Shown piece by piece: positions 1-11,351 of a stretch of 64,000 nt of DNA. The DNA is from Austropuccinia psidii (taxonomy: Eukaryota > Basidiomycota > Pucciniomycetes > Pucciniales > Sphaerophragmiaceae): contig JALGQZ010000019.1 in the NCBI GenBank assembly GCA_023105745.1, forward strand, positions 1,178,001 to 1,242,000, read 5' to 3'. The notes beneath the pieces were generated by a model. The model ran no database searches. It saw nothing but the letters and a program-made list of their open reading frames with translations, and was not told where the DNA came from. The position numbers and the translations under genes are program-made. How positions within the stretch are numbered: the stretch's first letter is position 1; the number at the start of each line of letters is the position of its first letter.

Positions 1-501
1 ACTTTTCTTAAGTGTTTTATTCTTTCAGAATCAATCAGAAAGATGTTAAATCATCAAAATACACTATTAATGGCTGTAATAATGCTATAAATCTATTTTG
101 ATCCTTTAAATCCACAATTTATCCGTAAAATATCTCTACCAATTCTTTTCAAGGTTTTATTGGAGTATTAGTGAATGGTTTTAATGAATTCTTAAAGCTT
201 TCTCTAGTATTAGTTTTCTTCAAGAATTATATTCATAATTATCCTTTCAAAAGATAATTATATATTGGAATAATTTTATTATTTTGATAAAGGAGTTTTG
301 CTATTAAATACTTCTTGTAATTAATTCTTGTAGACAATTACTTCTTACTTTTATAATCACTAGTAGCATATAGCAAGTAAAAGAGATAAGGAATTATTTG
401 ATTGTGGATATAATAACTTTAAATATGATATTCCATAATAACAGTAATAGTACCTTTGATTAATAGTAATATTATCAACAGTTTCATAGACACATTGTAC
501 A
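1..501 (+). mobile_element. 3' part of a family-B LTR
   Basis: The sequence matches by eye the 3' third of the full family-B LTRs ending at 22,503 and 28,804. It carries the same Ser/Thr-free noncoding text, including the stretch about cactagtag and the end block with attaatagtaatattatcaac, and ends in a TG..CA-type terminus (ttgtaca). The LTR's 5' part lies outside the window. Directly after position 501 comes minus-strand transposase-like coding sequence, so the LTR most likely inserted into that older element. Whether this is a solo LTR or the 3' LTR of a longer element cannot be decided here. Confidence 0.8.
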
Positions 502-2620
502 GCTATTGGGGGGGGGGGTATGGGGAAAGGAATATGCAGAATTAACCTTGGAACAATGAAAAATGGTCTTGAATATCTGCTATAAATTAAATAGCTAAGT
601 GCTGGACTCAAAGTAAAATATCTGTCTGAGCTGGGGTATTCCAAAATCCAATATTTCCAAGTATTCATCCACTCCATCCCATATTTTCCCTAGTATATCA
701 TAAAATTTAACATTCTTCTCTAATTCTTCTGCAATGTTACTTATGAAAGTGCTTCATTTATCTTTATCTTTATATATATGATATGTCACACTTCTGACTA
801 CATGATTTCCATATCCAAGGACATTGATGAACTTATTGAAGTATGTAGTAATATATTCAGGGTAATATTTTATTTCTGATATCTAGATTGTTCAAAATAA
901 TAATTAAAGAATAATTATTTCTGTAAATATCCAAAGACACTTCAATTAATTTGGGAGCAATATTCTGTTGGATAGTTTTTTCTGCCACATCTTTGACATT
1001 TTTAATCCTATTTATAAGTTTCTCTTTTCAATTTGTGGCTCAAGGGAATTATTTTTGTAGAACTTCCAATTGTGGAGTCCGGATTTAATTCTGGTGACAT
1101 TTTGAGGCTAATTTCTCCTATGTAAACTTGAGAAAAGTTTCTTTTAGATTTGAAATATTCTTATGAAGACAAATATATATCTTAATCAGGTTATGTGCTT
1201 AAGTAGAGGAAGATATGCAAGTTTGAGAATAGGATCCATTTTAGTTGGAATTATTTTATTTTTGTGGAATTACTATCTATTTTTCCTGATTTTATGGCCT
1301 AAAAGAAGCTGGGGTCTTCATTGGTTTTTTCTCTTTTTGGTCTTCAAAAGATTTCATTTATATTTTGTGGCTCTTGCGTATGAGATAATTGGGTACTGCC
1401 ATTGAATAATACTTGAAACACCCTGAAAAAATCAAGCATTTCATTTTTGGGCTGGTAAAATACTGAATTGAAGAATTTCTACTAATATCCCTGGGATACT
1501 TCTTCTATATTAAGAGATCTCTTCAAACCCCCATATTATAGCTTTTTCTGTTGAAAATAGAAAATCATATTAGACAGTGAGGTCCTTTCAAAGAAAATAC
1601 TCACCAGAAGTTTCAAATGCCATGTGGATAAAAATAATCAAGTGTAAATAAGACCTTTTCTTGTTTGTAATATTGAGCTTGATGTCTGAAAGGAATCAAA
1701 TTATCAACTGTATAATTCTTGATGAATTTTCTCTTTGGCTGATTGATGAATATTTTCAAGGGAAAAGTGAGATATCTCTTTAGAAGATGCAAAAGATTAG
1801 GTGGAAGATTGATAAGGGTTTTGAACTTATCATAGGCTATTCTTAAAATAACTTCAGTGTAATTCCTTTCAATTTCTATATTGAAGTTGTTAGCTACTTC
1901 AAAAAAGGTTCTGGTTGGAATATAAATTCATATCTTTATTCCTGAATCGGCCCCTTAAACTCTTGATGTGGTAGATGGGCCAAGGTGAGTCGCTTTTTTT
2001 TAGTCATGAATTGATAAAGGAATCTTTGTACGGAATCCAAATAACAGTAATATAGTTAATTATTTATTCTTGGTTGAGCTTTTGAAACTTATTCTAATAT
2101 TCATTAAATTGTTCTTCCTCAGAGGAATAAATAACCTATAATGTAAATAAAAATTATTTGAGGTTTTATGTAAAGAAAAATTATATAAAAACTAATTTAT
2201 TCCTATATTTGATACATTTAACTTCTTTATTAGAATTTCTGTAAAATTTAATACAATTTGAAAGGATGTTTTTTTTAATTTTCCCAATAAATAATACCAT
2301 TTTGAAGCTGTTTAATTTACCTTGAAGTATATTCTTCAAGGCCAAATCTCTGTCAATAACAAAGACAGATGGGGGTTTAAGAAGGTTTTCTTCAGCAATA
2401 TAGTTTTGAAAAGCTTTTATAGTCTCAAAGAATAGTTTTTGTCTATCGCCAATTATTTGAAACTTTACAGCAAGAGCTCATCTGTCAGGGTGAATCTCTG
2501 TAGTGGCTAAAATTAGTAAATACAAGCTAGTAATATGACTTTGAAATGGTTAAATTGATCAAAAAGAAGCTTTAAGACTCTAATATTATGACTAAAAGTG
2601 GTGATGAATCTGTTAAGAGT
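502..2620 (-). pseudogene. Mutator-like (MULE) transposase pseudogene with OTU-like C-terminal domain
   Basis: Read on the minus strand, 2,391 down to about 2,190 gives PPSVFVIDRDLALKNIL followed by a KKNIL block. This matches the second catalytic-Asp region of MULE transposases (TDRxLALMNAI ... CxWHIxKNVL). About 2,165-1,990 gives a block of type EEEQFNEYxNKF ... WIPYKDSFIN, as in the segment before the MULE TSRVEG motif. Near 2,560 LLACIY stands where MULEs have the first Asp (MDCTY), so that Asp looks lost. From about 820 to 510 the reading resembles the OTU cysteine-protease-like domain often fused to fungal MULEs (GYGNHVVRS for DGNCxFRA, then AEELEKN, VDEYLEILDF and KVNSAYSFPH). The OTU catalytic Asp and Cys positions read Tyr and His. 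Stops and frameshifts occur throughout, and the C-terminus is cut by the B LTR. The upstream end is uncertain; weak coding character may reach about 3,000. Confidence 0.7.
508..518. repeat. G11 homopolymer
   Basis: Eleven consecutive G occur in very AT-rich surroundings, 7 bases from the LTR end. On the minus strand they are CCC proline codons of the OTU-like domain (SFPHTPPP), so the run is probably an expanded proline-codon tract and not a primer-binding site. Confidence 0.9.
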
Positions 2621-5336
2621 CTTGGTTGCAGAAATGTAATATCAATTGAATGTGATGACAACTAAAATAATGAATGATTAGAATTCTATATGAGTTATTC
2701 TAAGGGTACTACTGCTGGATGACATTTTTACCATGTAAAAATACTGAGATAAGATGATGTGGTCCTTTTCAAATGAGAAAAGGCCTTTTTTTATCCCTTT
2801 AGGGGACTTTGAGGGGATGGTAAGGTCTTAAAAAATCTTCAGAGTGAAGATTTTAACTATGGAAGCTGAATTGTGGTTCTGCACCATCAATTATGACCTC
2901 AGTAAAGTCATAATTGTGTTTTTGTGACCAAAAATGAGAATTCTGGATCAATACAGGGTTAAGTAAACTCTCACAGGCCATGTAAGCGCTGTTAGAATGT
3001 GTCCATAGTGTTTTTATGAATAATATCAGTCATTCCTGGAAGCTTTAAGCTTTAAAAAACTGTTATTTTATTTCTTCAGACAGCACGAGTTGGTACAGAC
3101 CAGTGTTAGACAGAAAACATCCACACCAGATATCTCAGGAAATAATTGAGCTATCAAGAATCCAAGAGCAGAAATTGAAGGGATCAATTATCTCTTTAGC
3201 TTGGTATTTTGTTTTACCCTTCTAAGAAAATAAAAATTGTAAGGGCTTGGAGGTTTTTAATGTATTTTTGTACATCAGTATGTGGACTCAAAAACTTCCA
3301 AGAAAGATATCTCTGTAAGTTTAGAAGATATAAGAATTCCAATTATAAAGAAGTTTAGAGATTTATGAGCTCTTCAATTGATTATACTTGAAAGTAAATA
3401 TGTATGAATATATGGAAAAGATACAGGGGTTCATTCATATTTCTATTTTCAGATATCCTGTACTTGTTATAATAGCCCTTTGAACTAAGATCCTCTGGCC
3501 AGTTTTGGGGAGAAAAATTTGTAAGGTAAGTAAAATTAAAGCTTCAATTCAGATATTCAATTTAGTTATACTTTTGTCCAGTTTTGTACAAGCCCTCTTA
3601 CAATTTAAGGAATCTCTTTGGTTTCAAAGGGATGATTGTGGTATTCCCTGAAGTAGGAGTGCTACTGGAAACCAAATAACACCATTAGATAGATTTAATT
3701 GAGAGATTGAAGGAGAATTACATTATAATAATGTTTGCATTCAATATAAATAAGCTATATGAGAGGTTAAAATAAGGTTTTTTGCTTATTTGGTCTTCAT
3801 CCAATCTGAAAATAGCTACATCATTTCCTATTATTATCAAATTTGTATAAGATTGGTTTATTAATAATTGAGGAATTTACCTCTTGAATTATACCTGTAT
3901 GGACTTTAGTTGTTCAGTAATTGCTATACCATTATTCATGGTATGTGAATGTCATGCTGATATTCTGTTTGTAGTCACAGCTTGATATCATCTATTTTAA
4001 ATCTACCCTCTGTGGGGGGCCCGAGAATTGTTAAATTTTTCAAGTAAGTGAAATTTGAAAAAAACAGATGAGAAATATCTTTTTCCAAAAAATAATCAGT
4101 TAAATTCAAGGAGGGGAATAAAATGAAACTGATTTGTATTTGAAATCAAGAAAGGGAAAACTTTTAAGAAAGATTTGAGATAGTTTTTTTTGGTTGTGTG
4201 CTTTTCAGTGATGGAATGAGGGTTTGTTTTTGCACAAAGTCCCCCAGGGGAATTGATAAAATGGGTCTTGAGCGATTCCCAGAATGTGGTTAGCTTATGA
4301 GTTTGCTGAAAACCTGATGTATTCAGAATTTGTGTTGAATTTTAAAAATGTGTGTCTAGAATAGCCCTTAAAGAAAGATAAAAAACCTAACTAAAAATGA
4401 TAATTAATGATTTATTTTGAAACATAAGAGCAGAACTCTCATTTTAATGAGGTTTTTTTGGCTTCTAGAACTGATAAAAAAGAAATAGAGTGCATTTTTT
4501 TAATGAAAAAATACTCCCTTTACTATTCTCAAGTAACAAGGCTGTTAGAATTTGCTGGTTTTTTATGAGTAATTTGTTGAAAAATTTCAATTTTCTGAGC
4601 TTAAAGTGAAAATATATATATGAGTCAACTTCAATGTGAGCTTAAATAAGAACTACAAAACAATTCTGTGGTTATAAAAACAAAAAATATGTTTATATGA
4701 AGAGGTATAAGACCTTTAAGCTATATAGATTTATGTATTACTTTTTTCAAAAATCAAATTTTTGACTATGAATTAAGGGGAAATAATCTCAATAGTAATA
4801 TTTATGAGCTGATAAATTGATATTATAAAGCTCATATATATTCAATATATCCCATAAACCATATTATTCTTTTGAGCTCATTCTAAGAGTAAAAAACTCA
4901 ATATTGAATTACCTTTTTTCAATAAATAAGTCAATAAAAACATGAAAAACAAAGACAAAACCAGGCAAAAAATGAATTTTACTTGAAACTTTTATTGTAT
5001 TTATTCTTCATTGATTAGGGATATTTATATGTTTGAACAAAGAAGAACAATCAATATATATCTAAATAAGTATTGGACAATCAACCATCAATTAAAGGTG
5101 TAATTTTCATGAGTAAATGAAGAAGTTAGAGAGAAAAAGGATTTTAGAGGAATCCAAAAATGAATAAATATGAAAGAAGAATTTCTTATTATGAAAATTT
5201 CATCCATGTTGTTTTTTTGAAAAATTCCTTGATATAAATACTTATAGTTTTTTCTCATTTAATTATTTTCTCTTGTAAGATAAATATGATCCAACAGAGT
5301 ATATAGATAGACCTACTAAGTAAATCTAATAGCTAC
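2621..5336. other. Unassigned AT-rich sequence
   Basis: No intact reading frame, RNA gene or LTR terminus was recognised. The left part (2,621 to about 3,100) probably holds the decayed N-terminal half of the minus-strand MULE, but no motif is clear enough to place it. No terminal inverted repeat of the MULE was identified. The rest has only short open frames scattered in AT-rich sequence. Confidence 0.4.
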
Positions 5337-6922
5337 TGTGAGCCTTTGGGGTTTGTCCACATATTCAAAAAGTTCACAAAACAACTTCACAAAGCTTATT
5401 TTAACAACAGAAATTGAAATTATAATGTTAAAATAAGTAAAAATGTGATATAAAAGCTTGAATTCTTGATTATATCTGAATTAACTGAATAAACATGTGT
5501 AATAAGCTAAACCATTGGATTCTCCATTGAAGATATACATATTAAATATTCATGTCATATCTGTAAAGTAAATGCTTACTGATATCACATGAATATTTGC
5601 ACTTTTATGATCAGTGGATATATTAATGGTTTTTAGCTCATATATTTCAAAGTATGCATTATAAAGAGTTGTTTAAAGAATAAATTTACCACAAAATAAT
5701 TTTAATAATACAGATATAAGCTTTATTTTGGAAAGATATAAACAAAGCTGAAACTTACAAGGGTTTATTTAGAAAAATAGCAATAGCTGTTGACCACTTT
5801 AATTTGAAATTAATCCGAACTAGAAATGAAGTGGATATTATGATTTTACTAGCTCATATATGAAGAATTATATAATTTCCATCATGATATTCAAGGTATA
5901 ACAAAATGAAATCATGCTTTGAAGTTCAAAATAATAAATTTTGACAGAAAAAATGAGCTACAAGAAAAATAATCAAACATAGAGCTTTGATGATGTAATG
6001 CAATGCTCTTGGAAGATTAGTGAGAAAATTTGAAGCTATCTGAATTCACTCTCTGAATGGATGTAGTGTGAATAACTTAAAGTTTATTGATGATCAAAGT
6101 TAAAGCTTAAAAATGATCATTTATGCTTACCAACTGCAATCTTATTTTAGGTTTAACAGTTAAGTATGTAATATAGCTTGTGGATACTAGTATATTATTA
6201 TTAGAAATGACAAAATACACAGAGTTTAACCTCTTTCCAAGCCTATGAGGTCAAAAGAATTAGAGCTACAGTGATAACTCTAAATCAGAGCATAATAATG
6301 AGAGAAGAAGGTTTAACTATGATTTCATCATCACTAAACCTTAAATTATTAATCAATTCCAGTGGATAGTATCAGTACACCTCTACTGGAAGCCTTTTGG
6401 TCTCTGGGAGGGAGGATATTGATATAAATAGAGCTCTTTTACCTTTATTTCCCCCTCAGACACAAATACAATTTAATTATATTTTATTTACATTATTAGG
6501 CATAAAGTAGTTCAAAATTATTGTATTAAGTGTTAAGACTAGGTTATTTTCTCTTCATTATTACTTTTAATAAACCTTTCATTAATATAGATAGTATTTC
6601 TATTTATATATCACCTTAATATTAGTAATATTCTTTTTCTCAATTGTTTTTTATAATTAAATAGAAATTTCCCATGCATTTATTATTTGTGGGTAACAAT
6701 AATAAGTAGCCATAAGTATATTAATTATTCAAAATTTATATATTTTTTATATTCCATTTTTCAATTATTTAAATAATATAGATATCACTATACCATAATT
6801 ATAATGATACTTTATTATTATACTTATTTTTAATCTTATTCCTCATTAAAACTAAGACATTCAGAGTGAAATAAGTGAAATATTAGGAATATTTACTTAA
6901 TTTTTCATATTAAAATCTCAAA
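5337..6922 (+). repeat. 5' LTR of the truncated family-A element
   Basis: About 1,586 bases, shorter than the 1.94-2.0 kb of the other A LTRs because of internal deletions. It begins tgtgagcctttgg and its terminus is blurred (tctcaaa in place of cttaca). It shares the family's TATA-box block at 6,423 and the AT-rich R/U5-like region. Confidence 0.85.
6423..6431 (+). promoter_or_regulatory. TATA box of family-A LTR
   Basis: TATAAATAG followed by AGCTCTTTT. The same block is found at the equivalent place in the other family-A LTR copies, which supports it as the LTR promoter TATA element. Confidence 0.6.
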
Positions 6923-6936
6923 TTTGGGGCCCGGCC
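6923..6936 (+). promoter_or_regulatory. Putative primer-binding site
   Basis: The internal region starts tttggggcccggcc, directly after the LTR. A1 and A2 have a TTTGGGG..CC.GGCC block at the same position. It begins with TGG two bases inside, as expected for pairing to a tRNA 3' CCA end. The tRNA species was not identified. Confidence 0.5.
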
Positions 6937-7421
6937 ACCGCCATGATATTCACTTCAAAGAACATTAAGAAAAATTCAAATTGGGTTAATCCCTGAATAA
7001 ATGATATTTATAATCCTAAAATTATATAATAATGTTATATTTATTGATTTTAAAAGCTATTGAGGCATTCAGAAAGAAATTTTACTGTCTTATACATGGT
7101 TTTTCACATCCTTAGTCTTGAAAGACCTTTATTTGATTGAATATAGTGATTAAAAAGGACATTTATACATCAAAAATAAATTTATATTATAACTTAATTG
7201 CAAAGAACCATATTAATCTTTATTTTATTCTTTGAAAATAAATATACATATATATAAGCTTAAATAAAAAATATAATAATTTCTTTTTATTCTTTTTATT
7301 GCTTTCTTCTACTAATTTCTCTTACTTAAGCAGATATAAAAGCAATTTTTACATGGAAATTTCCATATCTTTCAAAAATAAAACTTTTACAAAAAGACTT
7401 ATATTAATTTGTGTTTCTTAT

Positions 7422-7570
7422 TGCTTAAAGACAACCCAACAGAGGAAAATAAAGCCACTGTTGAAAGAATGGTGGAAGAAATTTGTGAAATCTCTCCAAC
7501 ACCAACATTAAATAATAAAAGAAAAACTAAGAGATTAGTTTTTCCAGACCAACTATTCAGGACTCTGAAG
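7422..7570 (+). pseudogene. Conserved leader exon/ORF upstream of gag, family A
   Basis: A reading frame of about 50 codons (NPTEENKATVERMVEEI...) matches the leader ORF of A2 (39,787-39,936) and, with a deletion, A1. It ends at a canonical splice-donor-like GTGAGT at 7,571. In A2 and A1 a TTTTTTAG acceptor-like tract precedes it; here that AG is mutated. The function is unknown. It may be an internal exon of a spliced leader or a vestigial small ORF. Confidence 0.45.
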
Positions 7571-7644
7571 GTGAGTACCTCTCTTAAATTGGCATAAACA
7601 GATTTTTTTTCTTCTAGCATATTTTTATCTTTTGTTCTTTCAAT

Positions 7645-7871
7645 ATGACTACTAGAAGAGGTTCCCAATACTCCATCCAATCAGATGGAGGTAGACTCAG
7701 AAGTGGAAATGATCCCACAAAAGGGAAAAGAAAGAGGAAAATACACACAGGGAAGTGACATATCCCAAAGTAAAGTCCCTAAAATGCCTATTATCTCTGA
7801 ACCTGAATTGGAACTAAGTATGAGTCACTCCAACAGAAGACAATCACATTCAGAGGGCTCAAATAGAAATA
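7645..7871 (+). pseudogene. gag N-terminal fragment, family A
   Basis: It starts at ATG (MTTRRGSQYSIQSDG...), the same start as in A2. A deletion relative to A1 and A2 shifts the frame after about 35 codons and runs into a stop. A second frame from 7,685 (MEVDSEVEMIPQ ... ISEPELELSMSHSN) then continues the gag text across the shift. Only the N-terminal part of gag is present, with no capsid or zinc knuckle. Confidence 0.75.
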
Positions 7872-8543
7872 TACTGTGGGAACTCCTCTTGTATGGGATT
7901 AAGATGAGGAAGTACCTGGAGGGGAAAATAACAGGTAACTAGTTTTGAATTTCTAATAACTCCTGTAAATAAGGGTGGCAAGGGTGTATTGCCTGCCCCT
8001 CCTAAACAACTGAAAACAATATTCCTTGGAGCTCACAAACCAAAATAAAATGAGTAAGTGGCTTTACAACTGCAGAAGAAAAATTCAGCAGGCTCAATTC
8101 GGACCTATTCAATATATAATAAAAAATCTCATTTCAGTAATTTGGTCAATTTTTATATTTTAATGAAATACTTGTATGTATATTTTTTTAGTTGTTAGTG
8201 AAACCGGGGTGAATGTTTTCTTCTTGGGGATAAACGTTTGGTCAGATGGGCTATTTAAGGTGTTCTGAAAAACTTGATGAGTGTTGATAAAGGTAATTTT
8301 GTTCAGTTAAAGCTACAATAGAGTAATTGTTTTGAAAATTTGTTATTTTTTTAAGGGAGGTTAATAATAATATAGAATAGTATTTGTTAAATTTAAGAGG
8401 TAAAATTGTTTGATATTGAATTTTTAAAGGGTTAAGTTAATTTTATATCTTAAGAAGTGATGTTAATCTTAATGGATAAAATATCTTAATAGAGTAGTAG
8501 CCCCAATCTTGGGTACTAAATGATTTCCTTTTTGATACTAAGA

Positions 8544-8610
8544 TTCCACTTAGCTTAGCTACTGGGAAATCTTAAACACTATACTTCCACTGAGCTTAGC
8601 TACTGGGAAA
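8544..8610. repeat. Two-copy direct repeat, 26 bp, period 41
   Basis: ttccacttagcttagctact... (8,544-8,569) recurs at 8,585-8,610 with one difference in 26 bases. Confidence 0.85.
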
Positions 8611-8679
8611 GGAAATTTACTATAACATACTGGACTAACTTCCATGTGAGGGATGAATTACTCCTGTGCTTATAATGTG

Positions 8680-9060
8680 CATGGGGAATTTTGAAAGTTG
8701 GGGGAGAGAGCTCCTCTATTTATACCTTTTGGGAGGTCAGGATTCCTTCCACAGGAGCTGTTTTTTTCTACTTTAATTCCTATTGATTCCATAATGTGAC
8801 TTTTTTTTTGGTGAGGAAATTTATTGCATGGGTCAGGTGATTGAAGGTTTGGTGATAATTTTCCTTCTGCACAGCCTCCATTTATCACATGACTCTTTTT
8901 TGGTGAGCTGTTCATGATATGATATTTCTGTATTTCCCTTACATTAAGGAGGTGATTTCATTTTGGCTGAGGATTTTTCTTGTACATAGCCTCTTTTCTG
9001 TCACATGATATGCTTTTGGTGGGTTCAGTATCACATTATTTCCTTGTATTTCCTTTTCAT
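8680..9060. repeat. Degenerate tandem array, period about 95-116 bp
   Basis: Three imperfect units share a block of type cacatgactcttttttggtgag (near 8,791, 8,886 and 9,002) followed by a tatttccctt block. The last two units are spaced 116 bases. Related wording (cataatgtgactctt) recurs near 9,350, so the array may once have been longer. Confidence 0.6.
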
Positions 9061-11351
9061 ATGCCATATTTTAGGTTTGGTAGAATTTAATGTTTAAATT
9101 ATTCAGGTGTCATGGTTATGTTTCTTCTTTTTCAACTTTGAAGTGAGGTAAGGTGATAATTTCTTTTACTGATGAATTTCATGCATAATATTCCAACTTT
9201 TTTTGACTTACATGAGATGATAAGTGGTGTAAAGAAATTTTATGCTTTTTTTCAAGGTTTCAAGTGGGGTTACTGTGTATATAAAGAGGGTTATGCCTGT
9301 GACTTTGCTGGAGATTACTATAAGAGATTCCATTAGGTCAAACTTTGCATAATGTGACTCTTCTGTGTATGGATGCAAGGTGGCTGTGTAATTTATGCAG
9401 GTGTATGTTTCTTGCTGCATTAATCCAGTGGCTCTAAGAGGGGTGTAAAGCTTGGTGGGGCATGTAATTTAAAGGGTGGTACCTTATTTTTTGTAACTTC
9501 ATTTTTTTACATATGCATAATGAAATTGAATAATTCATTTAAACTCATACACTTCCTTTTTGTGCCTGTGCCATGTTATCATGAATTAACTCCAGATTCT
9601 TGCTGTAAAACTGAACTTTTGGTGTAAAGTTTGAGTGTAAGGCTGCCTGAAGGTTTGATTTGCTGTTGTTATGGGGTACTATGAGCTTGAGCCTGGTGAA
9701 AAGTGGTGTGGAATACAACACTACCATCATAATTGATTTCAAAATAATTCATAGGTTATATCACCTATCTATATGGGTTACTCCAGAAATAATTGCTACA
9801 ACTAGTTTTTTTCTATTACCAATTATTAGCAAGACAACTCAAATAAGTCCTCAAAATTACAAACATGAAGCAAAAAGTAAAGCCAAATCACTGCAACATG
9901 AAAAATAAACCCAATTTTAGAATAAAAATGATTTAATAAGGTACTATTCAAATAGAAATTAACAAATTAGATCTTCCAAAATCAATTCATAATAATTCAA
10001 GAAATTATTCACCACCCGAGTTTATTATAATGTTTCTAGTATTTTCTATACTTATTTTGATTGAAAGGAATACATAATAATGACAGAACATTATTCTTAT
10101 CAACTAGACAATAAAATATTTTAACTATACAAAAGTTTTGTATTTCTCATAGACTATTATCAAATTTACTTTCACTGATTATTCATTGGGTCTGATATAT
10201 GTTTTTCATGTAGTTTTACCAAGTTTTAAACTATATATCCCTATCAAATATTAATTATTTAGATTTAGAGAAGGAGATAACTTAGTATATTGATAATGGA
10301 AAACAAAACCAGATTCACACCCTTGGTTACAGGAGTATTCATGAATTCAAGAAATAATTACCTTTAATTTCCTCCTCAATGACTTCCTTGAAAAATATAA
10401 CACATAAGGAGTTGCAAAAGAATAACTCCTTTTTTTTTACCTCTGTTAAGATTAATGTTAATAAGTATCATTAAATAAAATAAATAAAGAAGGTAAAGAC
10501 CAAATAAAAGATTTTCTCATGAATCTCTTGAAAACCATCATGTTAATCAAAATCACTATAGCTTTCCTCACACAAAAGTTGAATGGAATTCATGATGATA
10601 AACACAAGTATTAATTAAATCAACTATTTATATAGGTTTCTGAAATTAAAATCAATAATTTTAAAAGCTGAGTACATAATTAATGTCTTAATGCTACAGT
10701 TTCTCACAATCATATAAGCACAATACCTCTAATGCAATTTTGGGTTACTGTAATATCTAACAGTAAGAGATATAAGATGTTTATTTGCTAAGCAAATATG
10801 TGAATTATATAGATGTAAGTCCACTTATAAGGTAAAAAATGTCACTAATATGTAAAATCACTATAAGATATTTTCAAAAATTATCTTATGCCAAAATTCT
10901 CAAGGAGACAGAAAATGTATAGCAGGGAGCTCCTTTATAGGTTATTTATCAATATAATAACTGGAATGAACCATCTAAAGCCCTCAAGAAGTATTTCAAA
11001 AGAAGAATTCAATTAAAATAAAGTTAATTGGGACTTTTGAGTGATTGGTGTATTTCAATGAAAATTTGAGACAAGATTTTATATGAAAAGAGGAATTACC
11101 CTATATTCACTTCCTGAATTATTGAATCACCATTTCTAATTTGATCTCAAATAACAATACGCTTGTTTTTTTTAAATCAGAATGCTCATATTTAGGTATT
11201 ATAATGCTTATCTAAAATTAAATGAAAAATGTTTGATCAAATATGTTGATTAAACATAAACCATAGGATGATTCAGCAGAAACCAGAGGGTTATTCAGGA
11301 TAAACTAGAGGCCTGTTTAACATGAGCCATAGCTTGATTTACTTCAAAATA

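Larger units (their letters stand above)
5337..7871 (+). mobile_element. Truncated family-A Ty3/gypsy element (LTR, leader, start of gag)
   Basis: The unit starts with TGTGAGCC like the other family-A LTRs. It runs through LTR, primer site, leader with the conserved small exon, and the first part of gag. Similarity to element A1 (compare 14,007-14,245) stops around 7,871, within the gag segment that reads SHSEGS. Everything downstream (rest of gag, pol, 3' LTR) is missing, so no target-site duplication can be checked. Confidence 0.85.
7872..11346. other. Unassigned sequence between two family-A elements
   Basis: No recognisable gene. It contains a 41-bp-period direct duplication (8,544-8,610) and a degenerate array of about 115 bp period (8,680-9,060, perhaps further), listed separately. 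Short open frames on the minus strand over the array are by-products of the repeat. From about 9,900 to 11,346 it is featureless AT-rich DNA. Confidence 0.4.

Noticed and set aside
502..518. G-rich run after the B LTR as a primer-binding site or polypurine tract
   Set aside because: It is explained by Pro codons of the MULE-OTU relic; no gag or pol follows.
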